DNA from: Selaginella tamariscina
Taxonomy: Eukaryota > Streptophyta > Lycopodiopsida > Selaginellales > Selaginellaceae
Direction: 5' to 3'
Assembly (NCBI GenBank): GCA_003024785.1
Contig: PUQB01000055.1
Location: 377,567 to 441,566 of the forward strand
DNA length: 64,000 bases
Both the position numbers and the translations under genes were made by a program. Below are positions 49,127 through 60,639 of the stretch, piece after piece. How positions within the stretch are numbered: position 1 is the stretch's first letter; every line of letters begins with the position of its first letter. The notes beneath the pieces are model-generated. The model saw only the letters and a list, made by a program, of their open reading frames with translations. It was not told the origin of the DNA and ran no database searches.

Positions 49127-49404
49127 CTTCGTTTAGGGATGAAAGGGTTTCACGTGAAGCGGACAAAAAACGGTTGCTTTCTTAAACTGCGACTGCAATG
49201 GTTACGACTTTCCCGCCATTTTAAAATTCAAATCTAGGGTTTTTTGCGCCAATTCAAATTCAAATAATGCATATAACAGTATATCACACAAAGCTATAAA
49301 ACGGTTGCCTTCGTAAACAGGGACAGGTTTAAGGCTTTAAACACTGGAGGTTAGGGTTCTTTCTGATTTCATTAGTCGTCTTTCTTAAGTAGTGGCATCA
49401 CAGA
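49127..49404. promoter_or_regulatory. Bidirectional promoter region with E2F-like and telo-box motifs
   Basis: TTTCCCGCC at 49,209-49,217 fits the plant E2F consensus TTTSSCGS. TAGGGTTTTTT at 49,235-49,245 (AAAACCCTA for the minus gene) and TTAGGGTTCT at 49,351-49,360 (for the WD40 gene) are telo-box-like. E2F plus telo-box together would suggest expression in dividing cells; this is inference. Confidence 0.5.
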
Positions 49405-51220
49405 ATGGACAATCCAGAAGATGGAGCACCCAGGCCTATGGTCCAGATTCAAATGTAATTAAGACATATATATATACATATAAATGTATACACATATGCA
49501 TATACACACATATAAACTTGTGCAGGAAAGGGACCGAAGCGATATGCTCAACGTTTTCTTACGATAGTAACTGGTTAGCAGCCGGCGGTGATTCTGGGAA
49601 AATCGAGGTACCATATAAAGAATTATTAAATAATATTAGATATTAAAATTAATATATTCTAATTGATTATTATTATATAGAGCTACTTAATATATGCAGA
49701 TATACAGAGTCTCGGATGGAGGCTTGGCATTTTTTTGGACAGAAAAACCCCTCAGAAATTTGCGTGTACTACCATGTCATTCCGTCCTCCTTCGAGTTCT
49801 TTCACAAGCCGAAACGTTCTTGTTGCTTGTGGTATGTGTATAAAATACATATAAATTTATATATAATAAAAGTATTAATATTTCTTTAAAATATAACTTA
49901 TTATTTTTATATTGTGCAAGATATTGGTGGTCAAATTCATCATTGGCATGCAACGTCTGGAAAACATCTCAGTACTACTAAGGAATGTGGGAATCATATT
50001 AATACTGTAGATTTTCAACCCAGTGGAGACAAGTTTGCTACAGCTGGTAGTGATTTCAAGGTCTTTACACACACCTCATATGTGTGTGTGTGTGTGTGTG
50101 AAATATATTCACGTACAAGCATATGCCAGGTTCGAGTTTACGATGAAGCAACAAAAAGAGTGCTAAACTGCCTTGAAGAAGGGTAATCAATCTTTAATTT
50201 GCTTACATTAATAAAAATAAAAAACTAATATTATTATTATTATAATTTAGTTTTATATTATCTTACTCATTTAAAGCATTCAGGACAGAGATGGGTTTAA
50301 AGTAGTCGGTCACTCGAACCGTGTATTCGCTGTTCGTTGGCACCCCACAGAACCTCACATCATCTTAAGTGGAGGCTGGGATAACACTGTACAGGTAATT
50401 TATATTAGTATTACTTAATTAATTTGGTTATTAAGTATGTTAAATTGTAAAAAAAAATTATTAAATTTTTAATATGATTTATAGATATGGGATTTGCGAT
50501 GTGATAAATCCGTGAGAAGCATATTCGGACCTCATTTATGTGGTGAAGCACTTGATATATCTGATAATAACAAAATCCTTACAGGCTCTTGGAGATCAAC
50601 TAACCAGCTCCAGGTACGTATATCACATACATACACATATACAGTACGTATGTGTGTATTTGTACGCATATATTTATTATATATACCAGACTTTTCCCTC
50701 AGGAATGGGACTATGGAACCGGAGAGTTATTAAGAACATTTGAATGGATGAATAATGAGGTAATTATTTGCATTAATATTAATATAGTTACTAATATATC
50801 AATATATTACACAGCCTTGCCAAGTTTACACTGCACAATATGGTAAAGGACTTTCACACAAGTATATTGTTGCTGGAGGAAGTAAACCCAACGGTGCTTG
50901 TGTATTCCACAAAGACACTGGACAGGTGTGTGTGTGTGTGTGTGCGCGTGCGTGCGTGCGTGAGCGTGTGTGTATATATATAACAAACATATGAAATGGC
51001 ACATTGATGCATATGTTTTAAACTTGCAGGCGTTAGCAGGATTTTCTGGATTGGACAGAGGTATTATTTTATATTATATTAATTAATTTAATATAATTTT
51101 CTTCTTGGCAGCTGTGTACTCGGTTTCACTCTCGGAGTCCGGTTCTTGCCTGGAGTTACCACCGCGAATAACGTGTACCTTTATGACATGATAGACCTAA
51201 CAAGCTCTATTTACGGATAA
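49405..51220 (+). CDS. WD40-repeat protein
   Basis: WD40 propellers act as scaffolds. The ATG at 49,405 gives MDNPEDGAPRPMVQIQM, spliced to KGTEAICSTFSYDSNWLAAG. About ten exons follow with clear WD-type blades: AGGDSGKIEIYRVSDG, DIGGQIHHWHATSGKHL, NTVDFQPSGDKFATAGSDFK with VRVYDEATKRV, KVVGHSNRVFAVRWHPTEPH with ILSGGWDNTVQIWDLRCDKS, ILTGSWRSTNQLQEWDYGTG, and YIVAGGSKPNGACVFHKDTG. The last exon reads AVYSVSLSESGSC and, after a frame slip, GVTTANNVYLYDMIDLTSSI, stopping at 51,220 (otherwise at about 51,190). Length about 330 residues, one seven-bladed propeller. No specific ortholog named. The donor at 50,927 lies inside a (GT)n run. Confidence 0.85.
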
Positions 51221-51363
51221 TGACAAGCAAAATTAAAAAAGCTCCATTATGACATGGGAAATTTAACATGCTACATGAGAAATTGTACGGGAAACTTTTC
51301 TAAAAAGTAAATTATTATGACATAGAGTCTTAAAAAGTTTAATTTTATGACGTGAGAGGGGAA

Positions 51364-54219
51364 ATGGCGGCTGTGGTTAGGGTTATGACATGCTAGGGTT
51401 GATCCCGTTTTCACCTGTTGTGGTATGACATCGCTATTTCTTCTTTGTTTTTTGTTTTTGTTTCTGGAGGGAAGAAGTCCCAAGAATCCCACCCCAGTAA
51501 TCTCCGCAGCATATCTGTTCTGTGACTGTGAAGATCACTGCGGCTCGCGGATTTCTTGTTAAGAATGCAGGTCCCAAGGTATGATTCAATATAGGGCAAG
51601 AAATTTTTTGAATCCGAGCAGGAAATCAGCTGTCTCGCACATACATTGTATATGTGTGTATGCGCTCATGTGTGTATATATACGTATGCATACATATATC
51701 TAAATAAATGTTCATTCAATTTGCAGGGCTTATTCGTGAGAGAGAATTTCCAGAGGTATTAGGGCTCACACACACAGATTATATATATATAATGCATATA
51801 CAACATATCACTCACACACATAATACTATATTATTCCAGTACACAAGGTCTTCCTTCTGGAGCTCACAAGTTTCAACCAAAGTCCACAGGTACCATATAC
51901 CATATAGCATCTTATAGGCATCTCTCTCTCTCTCTCTCATGCATATTATATATATATATAATATATACACACACACACAACACACACCACACACACACAC
52001 ACTACATACACTACTCAACCATTCTATTCATAAGTAGATCTGTGTATTATTTATATCAAGAGATGTTTATATCTTTGTAGTACTTTACACATATATACAC
52101 ACACGCATGATTCTTATAAAGAAAGATACGTATGGTGTTTCAACATGTTAGCCAGTGTGCAATCATTTACCAGGACTTGATGGCAAAGAGAAAGCGAAGA
52201 AGAAAAGGGATGGAACAGCAGGGGGAACCCCAGGAGTTGAATCAACACCACCAGCAGGAGGAGGAGCACCATACAACAGCTCGGACGTACCAACGTGGGC
52301 ACGCTGGCCTCACCCACGCCCAGACACATACTACAACGCTCCTTATAATGCGTATGACTGGCCTCATCCCGGCTGGCCTTCTCACATGAGAGGTACAGAA
52401 AATGCCAACTTCCCTGCAGACTTTACAGGATATCCACCTCCCCCGCGTGCTGGCTTTCCATTCCCTGGGAATATACAACCAACTGGACCCCTTGCACCTT
52501 CTACGACACCTCCATCTGCTGCTCGGAATTCACCACCTTCCTCAAATCTCCAATCCGACTCTGGTAAGTATACATGTATAAGATGTGTGTTGATACCTGT
52601 GTGTGCGTGTGTTATAAATATGGAGCTTGGAACTGACCAAAATTCGAATCCTCTCATAATATGGAAAATATGTATATCACTGTAGTTACTCTCTCTCTCC
52701 TCTCTCTCTTCCCTAGTGTGTGTGTGTGTGTCGCACCAGGTGTACATCCATTGTATCACTTTCACCTTTATATCTGGACTGATGATTAATATTAATATGT
52801 ATGTAGTGGATAATGTATTGTGTAAACAGGGAAGTCGCACAGTGAGGACTCCTTATCGGACACCGAGGATCCAAACAGGCAGAATAGGAAACGGAAAAGG
52901 GGGGACAAGAACAAGGACTCTTCCAAGAGTAAACAGCAACCAGCAGAGGAGAACACTGCAAAGAACAAGAGGTATGGAATAGAGGAAGTGAAGGATCTGG
53001 TTAAGTTTCGAACCGAGCTGCAGTCTAAGTTCGAAACCATGTCAACACATTTAGAGCTGTGGACGAGTATTGGGGAAAAGATGGTTGAGAGGGGGCATCC
53101 ACGGAGACAGTGGGAGAGTTACAGGGATAAATGGGATATCGAGCTTAGGAGGTACCAGAAGGAGTACAAAGTGTTGCTGTCACAAGCTGGACTCTCTGAG
53201 AACAAGGAGCCCGAACACCCTGAACAGCTGGTATGTATATGTATACACACAATACATATATGAGAGAAGATTCACATTGTTTTGTGAAACTGTCTGCAGG
53301 TGTTTCACGGATGAAACACTACAGGAAATACACAACAGGTTAAACTTAAGGCCTAAAGCGGCACTAAGGTCACGTTTCCAGAGTGGTGTTGGTGGTGCAA
53401 GGGGTTGTTTAGGCGACGAAAATTCTAAAGAAGTCGCTGGAAAGCGGATGAAGAGGAGTGCTAATAACAACCAAATTCTAGTAGACTCCATTGTCGAGAA
53501 AGTGGTATGTACATCTCTCTCACACCGCACGCACGCACGCACACCTGCACATTAACAACACGTGCATTCACAATACGACATGTGTACTTGTAAGTACCTA
53601 TATATACACATATATGTCATTTGGATGCTTAACATGGAAGTGGTAAAAACAAAAACTGTATGCGTACACTGTGTGTTCTTATACCACGTGATCTCCCACA
53701 TGCGCATAAATAGTGTGCTTGAGCCACACACGTATACACTTAATGTTAAGTATGTGTTGCTACATTCATGTACCTCTCTCTCTCTCTCTCACACACGCAC
53801 GCACAAACACACACACACGTCAATGTGTTTAACATGGTATATATATAGGTGGAGAAGGGGGAATTTCGATGACACGGCATCTGCACACGGCTTTAAGGGT
53901 TTTAGATGCAGTGGTAAATCTCACCAATGTACTACTTGCCGATGCAAATCCTACACAGCAACACGCAGGTCTTCAAGAGCTTGACATAGATGATAAGGTG
54001 TTTAACTGGCTGAAGAGTATTGGTAAGGAACAGTATGCTGCACAGTTTGCTGCTTCACAGATCGATTGGAACAATTTGCTGCTCCTGGACAAGGATGATC
54101 TTATGGAGATGAAGATACCTATTGGTCCCAGGAAGGTTATACTTAAGGAGATTGAAAAACTTCGTCCTGTACAGGTTTCGCATCACCAAAGCCAGGCTAT
54201 CATTTCTGAGCAGCAATAA
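51364..54219 (+). CDS. SAM-domain protein, proline-rich, probably nuclear
   Basis: The start is uncertain. ATG 51,364 (MAAVV) is close to a stop, and the exon ending KITAARGFLVKNAGPK (51,555) joins GLFVRENFQR and QGLPSGAHKFQPKST. From 52,173 the frame is clear: LDGKEKAKKKRDGTAGGTPG, a Pro/Gly/Tyr-rich stretch (RPDTYYNAPYNAYDWPHPGW), then a basic, Ser/Asp-rich linker (NRQNRKRKRGDKNKDSSKSK) that looks like a nuclear localisation signal. A helical region follows, EEVKDLVKFRTELQSKFETM and RRQWESYRDKWDIELRRYQK. The C-terminus holds a sterile alpha motif: VFNWLKSIGKEQYAAQFAAS, WNNLLLLDKDDLMEMKI and GPRKVILKEIEKL. It stops at 54,217. SAM domains mediate protein or RNA contacts. The family as a whole is not one I can name. 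Confidence 0.75.
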
Positions 54220-54333
54220 CGTACCATGTAGAGGTATGCGTATGCGTATCTGTGGCCTTGTGTGTGTATGTGATTCCTGATACTCAATTGTGTTCCTATT
54301 TGTGTATAATCTACTCACCATTGTGTGTGTGTG

Positions 54334-54381
<48 letters not shown>

Positions 54382-54482
54382 TGACACTCCTTAGTGTGCC
54401 CATTGTGTATGCCTTGTTGTCTACTTGCAAAGTATTAACTATTCAACATGTGAACTCATAAATAATAATAATAATAATAAAA

Positions 54483-54560
54483 GGGTGAGAGAGGGTCGAA
54501 CTCTTGACCTCAGGATAACTTAGAAGCCGTGAGACCTACGCGCTGACCAACAATACTCCA
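54483..54560 (-). repeat. tRNA-Met-derived sequence (retropseudogene or SINE head)
   Basis: On the minus strand GGTCAGCGCGTAGGTCTCA, then GGCTTCTAAGTTATCCTGAG, then GTCAAGAGTTCGACCCTCTC and TCACCC follow plant elongator tRNA-Met including its short intron. The D-arm start is degenerate and the anticodon reads CAC instead of CAT. The 3' end runs straight into a (TTA)n tail of about 20 bp at 54,461-54,480, as expected for a retroposed tRNA relic. Confidence 0.75.
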
Positions 54561-55688
54561 TTGAAAGTTAATGGAATGAACTTACTTGACATCATAAATT
54601 CATGTTAATCTATATTAAAGGCACACACATCCTAGAGTGTATAAGAACACGCCTACATACGTGTGATTGGTGTATTTAACCCACCATATATATATTAACA
54701 CAAATTTTGTGTTTAAAAAGATACTAAATAAAAGTTGCTGCCCTTTTTTTAAAATTCGTATAAACAATTATGTACGTATATTATTTACTTTAGCATATGC
54801 GTTTTCATATTTTAATATGATATTATTAAACAGGTCTACTTATTTATTATTTTCCTATTGTAATTTATTATTATAAATGTTTGTCCGTAACTTAACTATG
54901 CCTTTGTTTAATAGTGAACAGCAGCGAAAGCTTTTGAATCCCATTAGTATTGTTATAATTTATATACAAAATTATATATTTATAAAAATATTATATTCAA
55001 ATTTAAATATATAATATCAAATATATCAGATATTCGCATTGATATTTAATAGCACATATACCTCAATATACATAAAATTATTTTACAAACAAAAAATCCC
55101 ATGGTTACAATTTCAGTTAATCAGATTTATATATAGTAAAACATGTTTAAATTAATATTGTTGGAAACCGACAATGTTCTATTTATTAATTATTAATTTG
55201 TGGAGGTTTATTAATTTTAATACAGAGACTGAAGAATTATATTAATCTAGACAGCATAGGTTCTAATGTATTACTGGGGGTGAATATTGCTATATGCATC
55301 TGAAAAATAGAAACACACCTGGCAGATTAGGAATTACACGTGGAAATACACGTGGCAAATTAAGAATTACATAATGTAGCTTCAGTAGGCGTATATGATG
55401 CTTACTGTATAAGTCCGTTTGATTAACTGCGTAAGATACATATAATGTGTATACATACGCACATCATATAAACAAAGATTTATTCACAGAGAAACGCGCG
55501 AATTCTTTGTAAGAGTTCGGCTTATAGCTGTGGAAGAAAAAATCATATTTTTGCACCTAGTAACTAATAAAATTTGAGATTCTTATCTCGTCCTTATGGT
55601 GTACGTCGCAAACGTTTTATTATTCACACACAACACCTGTCATTTATCATATGTTTACCAGCCCTAAAATTTGATGCTCTGTTTTCAG
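54561..55688. other. AT-rich intergenic DNA
   Basis: No gene supported. A short direct repeat 'gaaatacacgtggca' / 'gaattacacgtgg' lies at 55,330-55,360. Confidence 0.55.
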
Positions 55689-55748
55689 GGCTTACGTCAG
55701 ACAAATTGGCTTACGTCATAGGATTTTGTTAGGGTTTTGAGATCGGCT
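55689..55748 (+). promoter_or_regulatory. Proximal promoter or leader of adenylate kinase 6
   Basis: GGCTTACGTCA occurs twice (55,689-55,699 and 55,708-55,718). Each contains ACGTCA, the core bound by plant bZIP factors of the TGA/CRE type. TTAGGGTTTT at 55,729-55,738 is a telo-box-like motif just before the ATG. Functional binding is inference. Confidence 0.5.
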
Positions 55749-56068
55749 ATGGCGGCGCGAAAGCCGAACATCTTGATTACAGGTAGGCGGAGAGAGAGAG
55801 AGAGAGAGAGAGAGATTACAATTTGATCGCAGGTACACCGGGGACAGGAAAGACTTCGTTTGCTACTCTGCTAGCGGATGCAACCGGCCTGCAGCACATT
55901 GATGTAGGCAATCTGATCAAAGAGAAGAAGTTCTATGATGGATGGGATGAAACCCTGGAATGCCATATCCTTGACGAAGATTTGGTAAGTCTGTACATGT
56001 CAACAAACAAAGAAATTAATACGTGGCTCTTAGCAGTGTATAAAGTTGTAATATATATCTCAGGTCTT

Positions 56069-56108
<40 letters not shown>

Positions 56109-56733
56109 GTGTGTTTCATACAGGTTATGCATTATACATGATTCTTACGATTATTTTTAGTTTTTGGAAACGTTTAAGCAGCTTACACAGCATTAAGCAA
56201 TAGTATATATAGTTATTTATGGATGTTATTTGTTAAGTGTATTTTCCTGTGTTTTTGATAGCTACTGGACGAGCTTGAAGACATAATGCGAGAAGGCGGT
56301 AAAATCGTGGATTACCACAGTTGTGAATTCTTCCCAGAGCGCTGGTTCGATGCAGTTATTGTTCTTCAAACAAACAATTCAATACTTTACGACCGCCTCG
56401 CTTCCAGGTGTGTGTGTAGAGAGAGATTGTACTTATTTAATGTTATTTTGTAGAGGTTATTCAGGACCTAAGCTTCAGAACAACATTGAGTGTGAGATTT
56501 TTCAAGTGCTATTAGAGGAAGCCAAAGAGAGTTATAAACCTGACATTGTACGTGCCTTGCCCAGTAATACTGTTGAAGATATGAGCAACAACGTTGAACT
56601 TGTTCAACAGTGGTTACAATCTAGGTACATTATGTATAACACAATAACATATACAGGCGTACACGCACATTCCAACACACATTCATGTGTGTGTGTCTGT
56701 TAATATACATTCAGACTTAAGCTAATTGGGTAA
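55749..56733 (+). CDS. AK6: Adenylate kinase isoenzyme 6 (hCINAP/Fap7 type)
   Basis: This enzyme is a nuclear adenylate kinase/ATPase needed for late maturation of the small ribosomal subunit (Fap7 in yeast, AAK6 in Arabidopsis). Five exons read in frame: 55,749-55,782, 55,833-55,984, 56,262-56,407, 56,452-56,624 and 56,715-56,733. The P-loop is [20 protein letters not shown]. It continues [60 protein letters not shown], the lid-like [20 protein letters not shown], and [20 protein letters not shown]. The last exon adds LKLIG and a stop, about 174 residues, normal for the family. Intron 1 is 50 nt, half of it (GA)n; intron 3 is 44 nt and begins gtgtgtgtag. No frame slip. Confidence 0.95.
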
Positions 56734-57072
56734 CTGGTGTGAAACTGCAGGGAGTAGGTAGGGTTAACAATGGAGAGAGTTCAAGATTAAACTGCCAAGT
56801 TCGACTAACATCGATTAAAACATATAAGATGCCAAGTTTATGTTACATAAGCTCTCTTTTATATAGAACTTCGGCCCTTTTAGCACGCGTGTGTTTTTGA
56901 AACCTGACACGTATTTGCATATGTATGCATGCATTATGAGTATGGTGCAAATATTTAGTCAAGGTTAAAGTTGATACGTGAAAGAACCAATCATATATAG
57001 CACGTTTTCTACGTCTAACTCTTTGTCTTAATTATTTGTGTAAGAAATTAAATTTTACCTATTTCATGTGAT

Positions 57073-57154
57073 GGGGTGGTGGCGCAGTTGGTCAGCGCGT
57101 AGGTCTCATAGCTTCTGAGTTATCCTGAGGTCGAGAGTTCGAGCCTCTCTCCCA
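57073..57154 (+). tRNA. tRNA-Met(CAT), intron-containing, acceptor stem damaged
   Basis: GGGGTGGTGGCGCAGTTGG begins a plant elongator tRNA-Met. The anticodon CAT is at 57,107-57,109 with an 11-nt intron at 57,111-57,121 in the canonical position after A37. The T arm GAGAGTTCGAGCCTCTC is intact. The 3' acceptor strand should read TCACCCC but reads TCCC, lacking two bases, so at most four or five acceptor pairs form. It is therefore a recently decayed gene, a sequence error, or a tRNA-derived SINE head. Confidence 0.75.
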
Positions 57155-57574
57155 TAATTTTACAAGGATATACTCACATTATACGTCCACAATTTTATAA
57201 GAATACACCCATACTATACGTATTATGTATATATCACATTGTACTTCAATTTATAAAGTACATACTTTGAATTTATGTTAATTTATGATATAGCGCTAAT
57301 ATACTAGTATTTGACATACAGCATGTATATGTTGTAAAGTACTTGTGAGTGTGTGTCTGTGTCTGGGGGGTGAGTGAGAGAAAGAAAGAGAATAGGTAAG
57401 ATATTTACTGTTCATGGTCAAGCTCAATGACCGGTTGACTTGTTGATCACCGACCAGGTCAACAGGAGGTTATAGCATTCGTTGCATTTTAAATCAGTTT
57501 TTCTTCTCTCTTTCATTCATATTTTATCATGGTATCATAAGCCTAGTTCTTTGTACTAATCTTTATGTACTGAC

Positions 57575-58240
57575 CCTGGCGACATACTCTACTCATGTGG
57601 AAGCAAAAGGACAATAGTGCCATTGCCATCTCCTTGGCAACTACACAGCAAGAGATGTACGAGGCCAAACTTGGGTAAGGCAGCAAGGATCTTCTCCACT
57701 AGTAAACTAACTATGAAAACCTCAAAGCACACATTTTCAAGATGCAGCAGTCATTTTGCACATTGGCAGATGTTGGAGCTCTATAAGTCCCTATAGTAGT
57801 CTTGGAATAACACAATTAAGTTGTTGTTAACCAGCATGATTGGGACGAGGTTGTGATTCACACAGAGTAGTTTGAAGTAATGCATGAGAAGGAGCATAAC
57901 CTACCATATCAAACTTCTTATGCACGAAGCAAGCAACAACAACAACCACCTCATGGAAAGTAGTAGCAATCACAATAACCCAAATGCTAGCATTTTGGAC
58001 ATTGGGCTTTTGATTGTCCCAATAAAGATAAAGGCAAGAAGGTCGCATGAGAAGGAGCATAACCTACCATATCAAACTTCTTATGCACGAAACAAGCAAC
58101 AACAACAACACCTCATGGAAAGTAGTAGCAATCACAATAGTTGCAACAATCACAATAATCCAAAGTGCTAGCATTTTGGACATTGGGCCTTTGATTGTCC
58201 CAATAAAGATAAAGGCAAGAAGGTCAAAATGGTGAAAGCC
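57575..58240 (+). pseudogene. Ty3/gypsy gag remnant with duplicated zinc-knuckle region
   Basis: Fragments of a gag frame end in HFGHWAFDCPNKDKGKK, the second half of a CCHC zinc knuckle. The Trp codon after the Cys reads TAG in both copies. Upstream are Gln/Asn-rich runs (KQQQQHLMESSSNHN). About 165 bp is tandemly duplicated: 'catgagaaggagcataacct' at about 57,881 and 58,046, through 'cattttggacattgggc' at about 57,990 and 58,171. Sequence beyond 58,247 is unrelated to gag. Confidence 0.65.
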
Positions 58241-58246
58241 TCATTT

Positions 58247-58490
58247 GTTAAAGTTTTTACCTAATGTCACGAAGGCAGCTTTGCTAAAATGCCTTCATTG
58301 CATGTGGAACGGTACTATAGGATTTTAAAGCAGGCTTCAAAGGCAGCCACGAAACCTTCAAAGTTAACCTTGGAATCCCTATTTAAAAACCCCATAAAAT
58401 TTGCTAAAGTAACCTATGTTAGAAACCCATTTCTTAAGAACTCACACGCTACTTGGCCAAGTCCACAGTTCACCTCATGAGACAGGCTAG
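58247..58490. mobile_element. LTR-like direct repeat, left copy
   Basis: 'tgttaaagtttttacctaat' followed by 'taaagtaacctatgttagaa', 'acccatttcttaagaactca' and 'cttggccaagtccacagttc' matches 63,852-64,000 in the same orientation. The TG start suggests an LTR edge. The left copy has about 95 bp more than the right between these blocks. The right border was not found. Confidence 0.6.
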
Positions 58491-59791
58491 TTGAGTTGCA
58501 AGTATTGTTCCTAGCTTGGGTATTTTTATGCAATGTGAACTCGAAGGGTTATGAGCGCAAGTTAATAGACTAAAGAATTGATTAACTCTTTGGATGTGAT
58601 GTACTCGGTCACAAAGGCGAAATCTTATAAATAATAAAGGTAGGCTAAGCCGAAGGTGGATGTACCCCTATCATGTGAAAGTTAAGGCGGCACAACGGAG
58701 AGTTGTACTTTAATAATACAAGCTTAGCTTGCATTGGTAGAAGAATAATGAGCTCTCATTTGAAACTAGGAACTCTCACTACATATACTCTACTTTATTT
58801 ATGTGACGGAGCCCCCTCTTTCTTCTTATATGTGTAAATTGGTTGGCACGGAATGCCAGCCCCTTTATATCAGTTTACTCTAACCTTACTCCTACCCCTA
58901 AACCGCCTTTTTGACATTCGAGACTCACCAAGACACCTAACTGAGAATGTCAAATTGGGAGAGAGTTTTCTAAATGAAAGTGCTAGCTTCACCTAGAATT
59001 TTTTATAAATACTTAACGACACCTGGCCAGACCATCACTAATACCCAATTGCACTATGTGGGCCTATTTCTTTTACATTTAAGGTTTATCAACATAACTC
59101 GGTAGGTTGAAGTCACATAGAAACCTTTACACGGTTACAAAGTCTGTCACCCAACATATACAATAAGTTAGTTAATTTCTTACTTTAACTAGAGTTTATA
59201 TTAAAGGTCTTTAGTTAATATTGTTTATTGATCCCTAAGTTAGTAAGAAATAAAGATCACTTTATTTTTAATATGATTATAATAGCTTGAGACTTTGCCT
59301 CAAACTCCACCAACTCCATCACATTTTTAAGATTTTCCAATGAGTTGCGAAAATGTAAGCTCAAATATCTCATCAAGTAAAAAGGTTATTCGGCGTGCGA
59401 ATTGACATGGGACTCATAAACTTTTCTTATGCTTAATATAAATTCAACTTTGTACTCCTTTTCTTTGCTGACTAGCTTAAGGGGTTGTTAGGGACCGAAA
59501 ATAGAGCATGTAGGAATTGCATATATTGAACTTTCCTAGGGTGAAGGAAAGCTAATAGGAAAAATCCTATGAGTACATGAGAAATTCTATAGCATTAGAA
59601 AATATTCTACGCATGTAGGAAACAAATGGTTATGCAGTTGGATGATATTAATTAGGGCAAGTTAGGGCAAGAAGGGGGGAGAGAAGGCTATGAAGAGGAA
59701 TGCATGAGAGAAAGAAGAATCTCTAAGAGAGAAGTAAGTCTCCACACTTGTTATCTCTTGTAACCATTTAGTAATGGAAGTGCATGGTTAT

Positions 59792-59827
<36 letters not shown>

Positions 59828-59999
59828 GTGAATATGCTTGTTCTATGAGAAAGCTACCTTAAGTGCTATAACAAAAATATATATAGTGAATATATGCTTG
59901 TTCTATGAGAAAGCTACCTTAAGTGCTATAACATAACAATGGCCAAAGCAAAATCCTATTCTTGACCTTAGAGACGAGTAAGATATATATATATATAGA
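58491..59999. other. Probable LTR interior and decayed retrotransposon DNA
   Basis: No protein frame survives. A (TA)n tract lies at 59,793-59,826. 'cttataaataataaaggtag' near 58,625 could be an LTR TATA region. The direct duplication 59,821-59,935 is listed separately. Confidence 0.4.
59821..59935. repeat. About 60-bp tandem duplication
   Basis: 'tatatagtgaatat(at)gct' plus 'tgttctatgagaaagctacc' and 'ttaagtgctataaca' occurs twice in direct succession. Confidence 0.9.
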
Positions 60000-60530
60000 G
60001 CATTTTATGTCAAAATTCCATATTATTAATTAAGAAAGCTTTTTCACAATGATTTCTACATACAAGAGAGTTCTCCCATGTTAACAAGGGCGGACGTAAG
60101 TTATTATATCTCTCTAGATGTATTTTATCCTTGTGGAATGGTTCGAGTAAATTGATGTGAAACACATTCTGTATTGCTCCCAACTTTTGAGGAAGATTTA
60201 ATCGATAAGCCACCTTTCCTATTTGCTATACCACCTTATCGAACCTATGTAATGCAATAAAAACTTTTTCGAAGGAGTAATTGGAATCTTTAGGTTTTTG
60301 GTACTTAACAATACTATATCCTCAAATCTCCGTAATATTTTACATCCCGTCTATGCTTATCGTACTACTAACAATATCTTTCTTGTGCTATAGTCATTGC
60401 TTGATGAGCAGCATCCCATGCACAATGCAATTGCTTCGTAAACTCTGCTACAGAGGGAAATTGAATGGTCTCGTCTCTCTGCAACACCATACTATGAGAA
60501 ATACCACCCTTATTCCCAATCAATACCTTT
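60000..60530 (-). pseudogene. Ty3/gypsy integrase C-terminus
   Basis: Minus-strand pieces read FPSVAEFTKQLHCAWDAAHQ, then YDKHRRDVKYYGDL, and AYRLNLPQKLGAIQNVFHIN with LLEPFHKD. These follow the usual order of a gypsy integrase C-terminal domain. Stops and frameshifts interrupt the middle part. The orientation is opposite to the adjacent reverse transcriptase, so two elements are interleaved. Confidence 0.7.
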
Positions 60531-60639
60531 ATCGAGTTGTAGTGTGCATCGAGTTATTATAACATATCTCAGTCATATCTAAGACCCCATCTTGTACTAG
60601 AAAATGCACTTGCTTGATATATTCTCAAAATACTGATGA

